From Nonomuraea lactucae (GTDB lineage Bacteria; Actinomycetota; Actinomycetes; Streptosporangiales; Streptosporangiaceae), in NCBI RefSeq assembly GCF_003313395.1, contig NZ_QNFZ01000148.1:1-39757 (forward strand): a stretch of DNA of 39,757 nt, in the 5' to 3' direction. This document shows positions 24,564-33,087 of the stretch, piece by piece (position 1 is the stretch's first letter; every line of letters begins with the position of its first letter). The notes beneath the pieces were generated by a model. It saw only the letters and a list, made by a program, of their open reading frames with translations, had not been told where the DNA came from and did no database searches. The position numbers and the translations under genes are program-made.

Positions 24564-26810
24564 GTGAACAAACTTGACGTCGACCGGTTGAAGCAGCCGG
24601 CCGCCTGGCTGATGCTCGCCGTGGGCGGGCTGAACGTGCTGCTGGCGGTGGGCAGGGTGCTGATCGGCTCGTCGAGCCCGTTCGGCGGCGATTCCCTCGC
24701 GGAACGGGCCTTGGCCAATTTCTCCAGCCTGACCAGCCCCGTCACCGTGGCGCTGCTCCTGGGCGCCGTGCTGCTGACCACCAAGGTCGGCAAGCCGTCA
24801 TCCCAGGCCAAGCCGATCACGATGGGCGCCGTGGGCGCGCTCGGTCTCGCCACGCTCTTCGGAGGGCTGTCGCTGCTGCTCGGCCTCTTCTCCGGCGGCG
24901 GTGCCCGGCCGACGGTGGAGTTCCTGGTCGTTGGCGTGCCCCTGCTCGGGCTGACCGCCGTCGGGCTGGTCTACCTGCTGCCTCAGGTGCTGCCGGCGCG
25001 GCCCTCCCAGGCGCCCTCTCAGGCGCCCTCTCAGGGGCAGGCGTACGGCCCGCCCGCCACGCAGCCCGCCCCGTACGGCCAACTGCCCGAGTACGGCCAG
25101 CAGTCCGGCTATGGCCAGCAGCCCGAATACGGCCAGCAGCCCGAATACGGTCAGCAGCCGGGGTACGGTCAGCAGCCGGGCAATGTCCAGCAGTCGGGGT
25201 ACGGTCAGCAGCCGCCGAGTCAGGGCCCGGTGCCGTTCGGCCAGCAGCCCGACTACGGCCAGCCCGTCGAGGGGCAGCAGCCCGGCCTCGCCGCCCACCC
25301 CGACGGCACCCCGTACGGTCCTCAGGACCCCTACCAGCAGCCCCAGCCCCAGTCGCAGCCCCAGCGTCCGGCGCCGCAGCCTCGCGCCGCGCTCCCGGCC
25401 GCCCCGGCGGACAGCAGGACGGACCCGGGATACGGCGAGCCCGCCCTCCCGCCCTTCGCCCAGCAAGACCCGTCCTTCCCGCAGCCCGACCAGCAGGGTT
25501 TCGGGCAGACGGATCCCACTCAGGCGTTCCCGGCTCAGAACGACCAGCCCGCCTACGGCCGGCCCGCTCCCGTCCAAGCCGCCACCTACACGCCCTCGGA
25601 GACCCGGCCCGACAGCGGTTACCAGCCGCTGCCGGACTACCAGCCCGCGCCCGACAGCGGTTACCAGCCGCTGCCGGACTACCAGCCCGCGCCGTACGTT
25701 CCCGCGGACAGTCAGCCGAGCGTCTACGGCCAGCCGTCCCCCTACGCCCCGGCGGAGTCCCAGCCCAACCTCTACACCCCGGCCGACTCCCAGCCCGGCC
25801 TCTACACCCCGGCCGACACCAACCCCAGTGCTTACGCGGCCTCGGCAGATTCGCAGGCGAACCCCTACGCCCCGGCGTCCGGCCCCCAGCCCACCCCTTA
25901 CGCGCCGCCGGCCTCCCAGCCCACTCCCTTCGCCCCGGCCGAGAGCTCCTACACCCCCTCCCAGGACAGCAGCCTCTCCACCCCCTCCCAGGGCGGCAGT
26001 CCGTACGCGCCGTCGCTGGACGGCAGCTCCTACACGTCTCAGGACAGCAGCCCCTACGTCCCGCCGATCGTGCAGCCGAACGCCTTCGACACCCCCGCCG
26101 CCCCGGCCTACACGCCCGGCGAGACCGCCCCCAGCGTGCCGTACCCCCAGCCGGAGCAGCAGGGCGGCCAGCCCTTCACCGGCTTCTCGGGCCGCGAGTA
26201 CGCCGCACCCGCCTTCCAGGAGCCCGACCCGCCGGTGGACCCGCGCTCCCAGCAGTTGCACGACGCCTACCAGCAGGCCGAGACCTACCAGCACGCGGCC
26301 TCGGGCGCGTACCAGGACCTCCGGGTGCCCGACTACTCGAGCCAGCCGCAGGCCAGGCCATGGGACGACCCGTTCGGCCACCCGCAGCAGAGCCCGATGC
26401 AGCAGAGCCCGATCCAGCCCCTGGAGCAGGAGCAGGGAGGCGCTCAGGGAGGCGCACACCGGGCGGTGGACAACCGGCGGACCGGCGCGCAGCAGCAGGT
26501 TCACCAGCAGTACGCCCAGCCGGGCCCGTCACCGTCCCAGTACGGCGGCCAGCAGTACGAGCCCCAGCCGGCCCACTACGAGCCGCAGCCCTACCAGCCG
26601 CAGCCCGAGTCGCAGCCGCACCCGCAGCCGCAGTCCCAGCAGGGGCAGTCCCACCGCCAGCCCCAGCAGGGATGGGAGCCCGGCGCGGAGTCCACGGCCA
26701 GGCTCGACCAGGCGTCCTACGGCGGCGACGCGCTGGGGGAGCAGCGCCCTAGCGGGGACGACCCGATCGACCCCACCGCCATATACACCCCCAATGAGCC
26801 ACGCAGGTAA
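24564..26810 (+). CDS. Four-helix membrane protein with a long Tyr/Gln/Pro repeat tail
   Basis: The protein has about 748 residues. The N-terminal 140 hold four hydrophobic segments (about 13-32, 52-70, 79-105 and 112-135). The remaining 600 residues are low complexity: Y-G-Q-Q-P repeats near residues 175-225, a perfectly duplicated 14-residue unit near residue 350, Y-A-P/Y-T-P units with Ser and Ala, and a final P-Q-P-Q-rich stretch. The tail is almost free of Lys, Cys and long hydrophobic runs and should be disordered. GTG 24564 is chosen because a G-run lies six bases upstream; ATG 24552 is in frame. I do not recognise a named family; similar short membrane heads with such tails occur in actinobacteria near fbiA. 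Confidence 0.85.
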   Translation: MNKLDVDRLKQPAAWLMLAVGGLNVLLAVGRVLIGSSSPFGGDSLAERALANFSSLTSPVTVALLLGAVLLTTKVGKPSSQAKPITMGAVGALGLATLFGGLSLLLGLFSGGGARPTVEFLVVGVPLLGLTAVGLVYLLPQVLPARPSQAPSQAPSQGQAYGPPATQPAPYGQLPEYGQQSGYGQQPEYGQQPEYGQQPGYGQQPGNVQQSGYGQQPPSQGPVPFGQQPDYGQPVEGQQPGLAAHPDGTPYGPQDPYQQPQPQSQPQRPAPQPRAALPAAPADSRTDPGYGEPALPPFAQQDPSFPQPDQQGFGQTDPTQAFPAQNDQPAYGRPAPVQAATYTPSETRPDSGYQPLPDYQPAPDSGYQPLPDYQPAPYVPADSQPSVYGQPSPYAPAESQPNLYTPADSQPGLYTPADTNPSAYAASADSQANPYAPASGPQPTPYAPPASQPTPFAPAESSYTPSQDSSLSTPSQGGSPYAPSLDGSSYTSQDSSPYVPPIVQPNAFDTPAAPAYTPGETAPSVPYPQPEQQGGQPFTGFSGREYAAPAFQEPDPPVDPRSQQLHDAYQQAETYQHAASGAYQDLRVPDYSSQPQARPWDDPFGHPQQSPMQQSPIQPLEQEQGGAQGGAHRAVDNRRTGAQQQVHQQYAQPGPSPSQYGGQQYEPQPAHYEPQPYQPQPESQPHPQPQSQQGQSHRQPQQGWEPGAESTARLDQASYGGDALGEQRPSGDDPIDPTAIYTPNEPRR
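25611..25694 (+). repeat. Perfect 42-bp tandem duplication in the repeat tail
   Basis: Two consecutive 42-bp units starting GACAGCGGTTACC encode the same 14 residues ([14 protein letters not shown]). Identity appears complete, suggesting a recent slippage or unequal exchange that kept the reading frame. Confidence 0.85.
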
Positions 26811-27130
26811 CGGACCGGCAAAGCGCTGCTAGAGAGAAGGTGGGCCACGGGCGGGCGTCTATACCGCCCTGGTACGGTTCCGACCGCTGACATCGTTGAA
26901 CACGCCAGGTCAACGCCATGGATCCCGTGGCAGCGGGTCAGGCGCGAACATCACATGCCGAGCGCACCGGGGCGAGAGCTGGTCTTTCCCCGGATACCGG
27001 CATGCCGCTTGACGCCACATGCAACACGCGCGTGTAATTACAACCATGTTGTTACGCCTTCCCGTGGGTGGGTAATAAGGAAGGCGTCCATGGGGGGCTC
27101 CATTGCGGGCGGGCGGCAGGGAGGTGTGCA
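26811..27130. other. Long leader / promoter region of whiB
   Basis: No gene is visible in these 320 bases. A stem GGGCGG/CCGCCC at 26849-26869 may terminate the preceding gene. A perfect palindrome TGTAATTACA lies at 27033-27042, about 90 bp before the whiB start, in the least GC-rich part, where a promoter would be expected. Long upstream regions are usual for developmental whiB genes. Confidence 0.5.
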
Positions 27131-27391
27131 GTGACCGATCTGGTCATCGCACAGGATCAGCTTGACGCTGAAGAACTCGGATGGCAGGAACGCGCCCTGT
27201 GCGCGCAGACTGATCCGGAGGCGTTCTTCCCGGAAAAGGGCGGCTCCACCCGAGAGGCCAAGAAGGTCTGCCGATCGTGCGAAGTCCGTGCCGAGTGCCT
27301 TGAATACGCACTCGAACACGATGAGCGGTTCGGCATCTGGGGTGGGTTGTCCGAGCGGGAGCGCAGACGGATCAAGCGCCAGGCCGTCTAG
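27131..27391 (+). CDS. whiB: WhiB family [4Fe-4S] developmental regulator
   Basis: The 86-residue protein has the four cluster cysteines Cys24, Cys47, Cys50 and Cys56, the G-I-W-G-G turn at residues 68-72 and a basic C-terminus R-R-R-I-K-R. The segment W-Q-E-R-A-L-C-A-Q-T-D-P-E-A-F-F-P-E-K-G-G-S matches Streptomyces WhiB and mycobacterial WhiB2/WhmD rather than other Wbl classes. These act with WhiA to switch on septation genes. GTG 27131 lies seven bases after GGGAGG. The gene sits beside fbiA/fbiB and the mannose genes, as in mycobacteria. A strong terminator follows. Confidence 0.95.
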   Translation: MTDLVIAQDQLDAEELGWQERALCAQTDPEAFFPEKGGSTREAKKVCRSCEVRAECLEYALEHDERFGIWGGLSERERRRIKRQAV

Positions 27392-27409
27392 GAATATAGG
27401 AACACGAGG

Positions 27410-27445
27410 CGAAGGGGTCACGCGGTCCGCCGCGTGGCCCCTTCG
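27410..27445. terminator. Terminator between whiB and the convergent zincin-like gene
   Basis: CGAAGGGG (27410-27417) pairs with CCCCTTCG (27438-27445), and inside it CACGCGG pairs with CCGCGTG, giving about 15 bp of stem with a small mismatch. It can serve whiB and, in reverse, the gene ending at 27461. Confidence 0.8.
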
Positions 27446-27460
27446 AACGTGCGCGCCCCT

Positions 27461-27901
27461 CTAGCGGCGGTCGTCGTAGCCGGGGTCGACGGCCTCGGGT
27501 GAGAGGCCGAGCAATGTCGCCACCTGCTCCACCACCGTGTCGTGGACCAGCGCCCCCAGCGTGTCGCGGTCGCGGGCGCGGGCTTCGAGCGGACGCCGGT
27601 AGAGCACGATCGCGGCCGGATCGGCCCCCTTGGCGGCCTGCGCCCGGCCCAGTGGGATGGGGTCGGGGCCGAGGCCCGGCCCGTCGTCGAGCTCGCTCAG
27701 CGGCGGCACGTCCTCGACCGCGAACTCCACCGCCGACAGCTGCCTGCCCCACTGGGGCCGGAGCCGGTCGACCGCGTCGAGCACCAGGTCGTCGAACCGC
27801 TCGCCGCGCGAGCGCGCGATGGGAACGTGGGACGGCGCCAGCGGGCCGCGCAGCCCGCGACCGTGACGATCACGCCGCCGTGGGCCCCGCTTCTGATTCA
27901 C
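27461..27901 (-). CDS. Zincin-like metallopeptidase family protein lacking HExxH
   Basis: The 146-residue protein has a basic N-terminus (R-R-R-D-R-H) and then a domain like PF06262: F-D-D-L-V-L-D-A-V-D-R-L near residue 36, V-E-F-A-V-E-D-V-P near residue 58, I-V-L-Y-R-R-P-L-E near residue 98 and a final helix. Where the family has H-E-x-x-H this protein reads V-H-D-T-V-V-E-Q-V-A, so the zinc site appears lost. This seems common to the actinobacterial copy beside whiB. GTG 27901 starts the frame. It may be a structural rather than catalytic protein. It faces away from the DUF3499 gene, with a promoter region of about 135 bp. Confidence 0.85.
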   Translation of the reverse strand: MNQKRGPRRRDRHGRGLRGPLAPSHVPIARSRGERFDDLVLDAVDRLRPQWGRQLSAVEFAVEDVPPLSELDDGPGLGPDPIPLGRAQAAKGADPAAIVLYRRPLEARARDRDTLGALVHDTVVEQVATLLGLSPEAVDPGYDDRR

Positions 27902-28036
27902 ACGGCAAGTCTAAAGGGAGACGCCATCGGTGCATGTGGGTCCAAAGCCTGCGACAGGTGTCCGAATTGTGGCGACACGCTCGTTAAGAGCGCTCAGATA
28001 GTGGCGCCCCGCACTCTTACCAGATACGGTCCCTCC

Positions 28037-28405
28037 GTGAGCCCCGTCCGCCGCTGTTCCCGCACCGCTTGCAGCCAGCCTGCCGTCTTCACGCTCACGT
28101 ACGTATACGCCGATTCGACCGCGGTTCTCGGCCCCCTGGCGACGTACGCGGAGCCACACTGTTACGACCTGTGCGCCGAACACGCCGAGCGGCTGACCGC
28201 TCCCCGCGGCTGGGAGGTGGTGCGCCTGCCCACGGATGGCGGCTCACCGAGCTCCGACGACCTGGAGGCGCTGGCCAACGCCGTCAGGGAGGCCGCCAGG
28301 CCCACCCCGTCCGGCGGGGGCGAGCCGGTCGGTCAGGGGGTCGAGGTCGGACGCCGGGGACACCTGCGGGTTCTCCGTTCCGCCCAGCAACATCGCGACC
28401 GGTAG
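28037..28405 (+). CDS. DUF3499 family protein
   Basis: The 122-residue protein has the family start R-R-C-S-R-T-A-C, then T-L-T-Y-V-Y-A-D-S-T-A-V-L-G-P-L-A, then C-Y-D-L-C-A-E-H-A-E-R. Cys7, Cys12 and the C-x3-C-x2-H region could form a small zinc ribbon. The C-terminal 40 residues are variable and Gly-rich. The family is conserved next to whiB and phosphomannomutase in actinobacteria and has no assigned function that I know. GTG 28037 is the only start that fits the conserved N-terminus. The phosphomannomutase gene follows after 41 bp. Confidence 0.93.
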   Translation: MSPVRRCSRTACSQPAVFTLTYVYADSTAVLGPLATYAEPHCYDLCAEHAERLTAPRGWEVVRLPTDGGSPSSDDLEALANAVREAARPTPSGGGEPVGQGVEVGRRGHLRVLRSAQQHRDR

Positions 28406-28446
28406 GCTCGTTCCAGAACCGTAGACCACCTAGGGGCGGAGCTGGA

Positions 28447-29826
28447 GTGGGCGACCTCGCCAAGATCTTCAAGGCTTACGACGTTCGCGGAGTGGTGCCT
28501 GACGAGCTCGACGAGCCGACCGCCGAAGCGGTAGGGGCCGCCTTCGTGGAGGTGACCGGGGCCGCGGCGGTCGTGATCGCGCACGACATGCGCGAGTCCT
28601 CGGTGCCGCTGGCGGCGGCGTTCGTCCGCGGCGCGCGCTCGCGCGGCGCCGACGTGGTGCACGCCGGGCTGGGCTCCACCGATCTGCTCTACTACGCCAG
28701 CGGCAGCCTCGGCCTGCCCGGGGTGATGTTCACCGCCAGCCACAACCCCGCCCGCTACAACGGCATGAAGATGTGCCGCGCGGGCGCGGTGCCGATCAGC
28801 GGCGACACGGGCCTCACCCGGATCCGCGACCGCGCGGCCGAACTGCTCGGCACGGCATCCACGCCGACCGGTTCGCCCGGTGTGACTTCCGCGCCGCTCG
28901 GGTCGCTCGTCGAGCGCGACCTGCTTCCCGGCTACGGTGATCACCTGCGCACGCTGGTCGACCTGTCCGGCATCCGGCCGCTCAAGGTGGCCGTCGACGC
29001 GGGCAACGGCATGGGCGGCCTCACGGTGCCCGCCGTGTTCGAGGGTCTGCCGATCGAGGTGACCCCCCTCTACTTCGAGCTCGACGGCTCGTTCCCCAAC
29101 CACGAGGCCAACCCGCTGGAGCCGGCCAACCTGCGCGACCTGCAGCGCGCCGTCCTCGGCGGCGGCGCCGACCTCGGCCTGGCCTTCGACGGCGACGCCG
29201 ACCGCTGCTGGGTGATCGACGAGCGGGGCGAGTCGGTCTCGCCGTCGGCGATCACCGCGCTGGTGGCCGTGCGAGAGCTGGCCAAACACCCGGGCGCGAC
29301 GATCATCCACAACCTGATCACGTCGCGGGGCGTGCCCGAGATCGTCCGCGAGCACGGCGGCGCACCGGTGCGCACGCGCGTCGGCCACTCGTTCATCAAG
29401 GCCGAGATGGCCCGCACGGGCGCGGTCTTCGGCGGCGAGCACTCGGCCCACTACTACTTCCGCGACTTCTGGTTCGCCGACTCGGGCATGCTGGCGGCGA
29501 TGCACGTGCTGGCCGCCCTCGGCGAGCAGGAGCGACCGCTGTCGGAGGTGGTGGGCGCCTACTCCCGCTACCACGCCTCGGGTGAGATCAACAGCACGGT
29601 GGACGACCAGGACAAGACCCTGCTGCGGGTGCGGGACGCGTTCGGCGCCAGGGGCACGCTCGACGAGCTCGACGGGCTGACCGTGAGCGCCCCCGGCTGG
29701 TGGTTCAACCTGCGCGCGTCCAACACCGAGCCGCTGCTCAGGCTGAACGCCGAGGCGGCCGACGAGACCACGATGAAGGCGATCACGGACGAGGTCCTCG
29801 CCGTCGTTAGAAGGGTGTCAGTGTGA
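28447..29826 (+). CDS. manB: Phosphomannomutase / phosphoglucomutase
   Basis: The 459-residue alpha-D-phosphohexomutase interconverts mannose-6-phosphate and mannose-1-phosphate. The phosphoserine loop T-A-S-H-N-P with Ser98 and the metal loop D-G-D-A-D-R with Asp248, Asp250 and Asp252 are intact, and the sugar-binding G-E-H-S-A-H and phosphate-binding R-A-S-N-T-E-P motifs follow. GTG 28447 is preceded by GGCGGAG. It overlaps the Trm112-like gene by GTGA. Its product would feed the nucleotidyltransferase encoded at 6990 and so the envelope glycosyltransferases. Confidence 0.95.
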   Translation: MGDLAKIFKAYDVRGVVPDELDEPTAEAVGAAFVEVTGAAAVVIAHDMRESSVPLAAAFVRGARSRGADVVHAGLGSTDLLYYASGSLGLPGVMFTASHNPARYNGMKMCRAGAVPISGDTGLTRIRDRAAELLGTASTPTGSPGVTSAPLGSLVERDLLPGYGDHLRTLVDLSGIRPLKVAVDAGNGMGGLTVPAVFEGLPIEVTPLYFELDGSFPNHEANPLEPANLRDLQRAVLGGGADLGLAFDGDADRCWVIDERGESVSPSAITALVAVRELAKHPGATIIHNLITSRGVPEIVREHGGAPVRTRVGHSFIKAEMARTGAVFGGEHSAHYYFRDFWFADSGMLAAMHVLAALGEQERPLSEVVGAYSRYHASGEINSTVDDQDKTLLRVRDAFGARGTLDELDGLTVSAPGWWFNLRASNTEPLLRLNAEAADETTMKAITDEVLAVVRRVSV

Positions 29827-29990
29827 AGATCGACGACTGGCTGCTTGAGATCCTGGCCTGCCCGGCGTGCAAGTCGCCGCTGCGCGTGCCCGGCGAGGCC
29901 GAGGAGCTGGCCTGCACCGGCTGCGGCCTGATCTATCCGGTCAGGGACGACATCCCCGTTCTGCTCGTGGACGAGGCCAGGAAGCCGTGA
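29823..29990 (+). CDS. Trm112-like zinc ribbon protein
   Basis: The 55-residue protein reads [15 protein letters not shown], then [20 protein letters not shown]. It has two CxxC pairs (Cys13/Cys16 and Cys31/Cys34) that bind zinc, followed by the conserved Y-P-V-R-x-x-I-P motif. Trm112 proteins partner methyltransferases in eukaryotes; the bacterial role is unclear. It overlaps the preceding gene by GTGA at 29823 and the next by GTGA at 29987, so all three are translationally coupled. Confidence 0.93.
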   Translation: MKIDDWLLEILACPACKSPLRVPGEAEELACTGCGLIYPVRDDIPVLLVDEARKP

Positions 29991-31093
29991 TCTGGGAGCC
30001 CGAGAGGCTCGACGACCAGCAACACCTGTCCGAGGGTGATCCGGGCGGCATGCTGCTCGCGGTCGCCGCGTCCGCCGCGCAGGTGCGCACCGGTCACCGC
30101 ACCGCCGTCGAGGCGGGCGTGGAGCGCCTGGCCGAGTGGGGCCGCCCGCGCTCGGTCGTGGTCACCGGCATGGGCGGGTCGGCCATCGCGGGCGACATGC
30201 TGGCCGCGGTCTGCGGCAACGGGGTGCCGCTGCCTCTCATGACCGTCCGCTCCCACCGGCTGCCCGGCTGGGTCGGCGCGGCCGACCTCGTCATCGCGGT
30301 GTCCTGTTCGGGCCGCACGGAGGAGACGCTGTCGGCGGCCACGGAGGCCGTACGGCGCGGCTGCGCGCTGCTCGCGGTGGGCAGCCCCGGCTCGCCGCTG
30401 GAGTCGCTGGCCAGGCAGGCGTCCGCGATCTACGTGCCCGTGCCGGCGAGCGGGCAGCCCCGCGCCAACGTCTGGCTGCTGACGATCCCGCTCATCGTGG
30501 CCGCCGCCTCGCTCGGTCTGACCCGGGCCGACCAGGCGCTGTTCGAGAGCGTGGCCGGCGTGCTGGAGGACATCGCCCACCGGTGCCGGCCGTCCAGCGA
30601 GTCGTTCGTCAACCCCGGCAAGGCGCTGGCCACGGAGCTGGCCGAGAGCCTCCCGATGATCTGGGGCTCGTCGCCCCTCGCCGCCGTCGCCGGTTACCGG
30701 CTGGCCTGCCAGCTCAACGAGAACGCGAAGTACCCGGCCGTCTTCGGCGAGCTGCCCGAGGCCGACCACAACCAGGTGGTCGCCTTCGACGGGCCGTTCG
30801 CGCGGCGCGACATCTTCGCCGACACCCCGGCGCGCACGCTCAGGCTCGTGATGCTGCGCGACACCGACGAGCACCCTCAGGTGGCGCGGCGCCGAGAGGC
30901 GTCCGAACGGATCGCGCAGGACCGTGACGTGCCGGTCACCGAGCTCGCGGCCGAGGGCGAGCACCCGCTGGAGCGGCTCGCCTCGCTGGTCGGGCTGGGT
31001 GACTACGCCAGCACCTATCTGGCTCTCGGTTACGGCGTGGACCCGACCCCGGTGACGGCCATCGCGGAGTTGAAGGCCAGGATTTCGCAATAG
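29987..31093 (+). CDS. SIS-domain sugar phosphate isomerase (phosphomannose/phosphoglucose isomerase-like)
   Basis: The 368-residue protein has two SIS subdomains: [14 protein letters not shown] near residue 57 and [10 protein letters not shown] near residue 105 for sugar-phosphate binding, plus a C-terminal half with N-E-N-A-K-Y-P and E-A-D-H-N-Q-V. This matches bifunctional phosphoglucose/phosphomannose isomerases, which make mannose-6-phosphate from fructose-6-phosphate. The position directly after phosphomannomutase and Trm112 supports a mannose supply role. Actinobacterial relatives are sometimes called TobH-like, and their activity is less certain. Confidence 0.87.
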   Translation: MIWEPERLDDQQHLSEGDPGGMLLAVAASAAQVRTGHRTAVEAGVERLAEWGRPRSVVVTGMGGSAIAGDMLAAVCGNGVPLPLMTVRSHRLPGWVGAADLVIAVSCSGRTEETLSAATEAVRRGCALLAVGSPGSPLESLARQASAIYVPVPASGQPRANVWLLTIPLIVAAASLGLTRADQALFESVAGVLEDIAHRCRPSSESFVNPGKALATELAESLPMIWGSSPLAAVAGYRLACQLNENAKYPAVFGELPEADHNQVVAFDGPFARRDIFADTPARTLRLVMLRDTDEHPQVARRREASERIAQDRDVPVTELAAEGEHPLERLASLVGLGDYASTYLALGYGVDPTPVTAIAELKARISQ

Positions 31094-31139
31094 GATCCCG
31101 TTCTGGGTCTTATATGCCAGCTAGGAGTGGAGACGACCG

Positions 31140-32063
31140 GTGAGCGCGAGCGGCGGTACCAAGGCAATCATCGCGGCCCTGTTGGCCAATCTGTCCATCG
31201 CCGCCGCCAAGTTCGTGGCCGCGTTCTTCACCGGGTCGTCCTCGATGCTGGCGGAGGGCATCCACTCCGTGGCCGACTCGGGCAACCAGTTGCTGCTGCT
31301 GATCGGTGGCAAGCGGGCACAGCGGGGGAGCACCCGCGAGCACCCGTTCGGCTACGGGCGTGAGCGCTACTTCTACGCCTTCGTGGTGGCCGTGGTGCTG
31401 TTCACGATCGGCGCGGTGTTCTCGATCTACGAAGGCGTCCACAAGCTCTCCTCCGACGAGGGGGTGGAGTCGCCCATCTGGGCGTTCGCGGTGCTGATCT
31501 TCGCGATCATCGCCGAGGCGTTCTCGTTCCGTACGGCGATCAAGGAGTCCAACTCGGTGCGCGGCTCGCAGTCGTGGGTCGCGTTCGTGCGCCGGGCCAA
31601 GTCGCCCGAGCTGCCCGTCATCCTGCTGGAGGACCTGGGGGCACTGCTCGGCCTGATCTTCGCGCTGTTCGGCGTCACGATGGCGGTCGTCACCGGCGAC
31701 CCCGTGTGGGACGCCATCGGCACGCTCATGATCGGTGTGCTGCTCGCGGTGATCGCGATCATCCTGGCGATCGAGACCAAGTCGCTGCTGCTCGGCGAGA
31801 GCGCCACGCCGGAGATGGAGCGGAAGATCTGTGCGGCGCTGGAGAGCTCCGACGAGGTGGAGCGCGTGATCCACATGCGCACGCTGCACCTCGGGCCGGA
31901 GGAGCTGCTCGTCGCCGCCAAGATCGCGGTAGCCCACGACGACACGGCCGCCGAGGTGGCCAGGGGGATCGATCAGGCCGAGCGCCTCATCCGCGAGGCC
32001 GTGCCGATCGCCCGCGTCATCTACCTGGAGCCCGACCTCGACCGCTCCCGCACCAACGCCTGA
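31140..32063 (+). CDS. Cation diffusion facilitator family transporter
   Basis: The 307-residue protein has six predicted helices and a cytoplasmic C-terminal domain from about residue 215. The first metal site H42-S-V-A-D46 is intact. In the second site the usual H-x3-D reads I-L-L-E164-D165, as in the ZnT9-like subgroup, so metal choice may differ from classic zinc exporters. P-F-G-Y-G-R-E-R-Y near residue 70 is a family motif. GTG 31140 has AGGAG about 15 bases upstream, in a 46-bp gap after the isomerase gene. Confidence 0.92.
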   Translation: MSASGGTKAIIAALLANLSIAAAKFVAAFFTGSSSMLAEGIHSVADSGNQLLLLIGGKRAQRGSTREHPFGYGRERYFYAFVVAVVLFTIGAVFSIYEGVHKLSSDEGVESPIWAFAVLIFAIIAEAFSFRTAIKESNSVRGSQSWVAFVRRAKSPELPVILLEDLGALLGLIFALFGVTMAVVTGDPVWDAIGTLMIGVLLAVIAIILAIETKSLLLGESATPEMERKICAALESSDEVERVIHMRTLHLGPEELLVAAKIAVAHDDTAAEVARGIDQAERLIREAVPIARVIYLEPDLDRSRTNA

Positions 32064-32085
32064 GTCCCGTCCCTGGCCGCCCCGG

Positions 32086-32577
32086 TCACTCGTGGCCGGT
32101 GACGCAGGATCTCCCCGCGTCCGTCTGGTCGAACAGGCACCTGCCGTCCTTCTCCAGCACGATGACCTTCTTCACGGTGCCGAACTGCTTCAGCGTGGTG
32201 CTGATCATGTTCAGCACGCGGGCGTCGCCGCCCACGCCGGTGCCCTGGACGGTGCGGCAGAAGCGCAGCGTGGCGGTGCCGTTCTTGATCCTGATGGTGA
32301 AGTCGGCACCGCAGGCGGACCTGCCGCGAAGCCGGCCTGTCAGCTCGGAGTGCAGGCCCCTGGCCCGCTCGGCCGTGGTCGGGCCCGCGATCAGCTGCTG
32401 GACGGCGAACCTGGCGACGCCCCGGTGAGGCACCTTCCTGGTCACCGGCACCAGCTTGCCGGGAATGTCGAACCCCTTGGAGAAGTACACCTTCACCGTG
32501 CCCGCTGCCTGGGCGGGGGCGCCGGCCGCCTGCGCCGGGGAGAGCGCGAGCACGGAGGCCACCAACAGCTCTTTCAT
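32086..32577 (-). CDS. Secreted GerMN-domain protein
   Basis: The 163-residue protein starts with a short signal peptide (M-K-E-L-L-V-A-S-V-L-A-L-S-P-A-Q-A). The rest is a GerMN fold: V-K-V-Y-F-S-K-G, then V-P-V-T-R-K-V-P, A-V-Q-Q-L-I-A-G-P-T-T-A-E-R, and a final V-K-K-V-I-V-L strand with F-D. The family includes germination and sporulation proteins (GerM) and actinobacterial lipoproteins such as LpqB. Four Cys residues near the C-terminal half suggest disulfides. It overlaps the MerR gene by four bases (ATGA), an unusual partner. Confidence 0.85.
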   Translation of the reverse strand: MKELLVASVLALSPAQAAGAPAQAAGTVKVYFSKGFDIPGKLVPVTRKVPHRGVARFAVQQLIAGPTTAERARGLHSELTGRLRGRSACGADFTIRIKNGTATLRFCRTVQGTGVGGDARVLNMISTTLKQFGTVKKVIVLEKDGRCLFDQTDAGRSCVTGHE

Positions 32578-32987
32578 GCCTTCTTGGACGTCCGGCCAGG
32601 GGCGGAGGTTCGACGGTCGGGGGCGGGGCTTCCAGGGCCGGAGGCGGGGGCGGAGCCGGGGGCCCGGAGGAGCCGTAGCGCCTTCTCCTTCTCGAAGTCG
32701 AGCGCCCGGCGCGGCACCTGGATGCGCCCGATCCGTACGCCCAGCTCGCGCACGGCCGCGGCGACGGCCGGCTCGCTCAGCACGCGCAGCGCGAACGCCA
32801 GCGCCGCGGGGGAGACGTCGAACCTCTTCTCCAGGTCCACCCCCTGGGCGACGGCCGCCAGTTCGTCGGGGCCGAAGCGCCGGTGCGCGCCTTGCTCCCG
32901 GACCGGCGGGAGGAGCCCAAGGGCCTCCCGGTATCGGAGCATTCGGGGGGACATGCCCAGCCGCTGTGCGGCCTCCGTGATGCGCAT
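32574..32987 (-). CDS. MerR-family regulator
   Basis: The 137-residue protein begins with the winged HTH M-R-I-T-E-A-A-Q-R-L-G-M-S-P-R-M-L-R-Y-R-E-A-L-G-L-L-P-P and the R-R-F-G-P-D-E-L wing. Residues 60-105 look like a short helical dimerisation region, and the last 30 are a Pro/Ser/Gly-rich tail ending in Lys-Lys-Ala. It has no obvious metal-binding Cys. A tandem CATTCTTA repeat (plus strand) at 32985-33000 overlaps the start, perhaps an autoregulatory element. The gene is coupled to the downstream GerMN gene. Confidence 0.88.
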   Translation of the reverse strand: MRITEAAQRLGMSPRMLRYREALGLLPPVREQGAHRRFGPDELAAVAQGVDLEKRFDVSPAALAFALRVLSEPAVAAAVRELGVRIGRIQVPRRALDFEKEKALRLLRAPGSAPASGPGSPAPDRRTSAPGRTSKKA

Positions 32988-33000
32988 TCTTACATTCTTA
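32985..33000. repeat. Tandem 8-bp repeat at the MerR start
   Basis: CATTCTTA occurs twice in tandem at 32985-32992 and 32993-33000; its minus-strand reading TAAGAATG ends with the MerR ATG. It could be part of a promoter or operator for a near-leaderless transcript. Confidence 0.4.
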
Positions 33001-33087
33001 CGTCAGGAATGGCCGCTGATGGGTGCATCCTCGTCGGGACGGCGCCTAAACTCGTCGGCGACAACGTCGTGATGCGAGGGGAACAGA

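Noticed and set aside
25085-25230. Repeats resembling a CRISPR array
   Set aside because: The periodic units keep the reading frame and encode YGQQP repeats; there are no unique spacers and no cas genes.
28451-28472. Later starts for phosphomannomutase
   Set aside because: GTG 28447 has a proper ribosome binding site and gives the usual N-terminus leading into the F-K-A-Y-D-V-R-G motif.
33001-33087. SAH or SAM riboswitch ahead of ahcY
   Set aside because: Only 87 bases are available and I cannot find the conserved core pairing of a known SAH riboswitch; the GAGGGGA is just the ribosome binding site.
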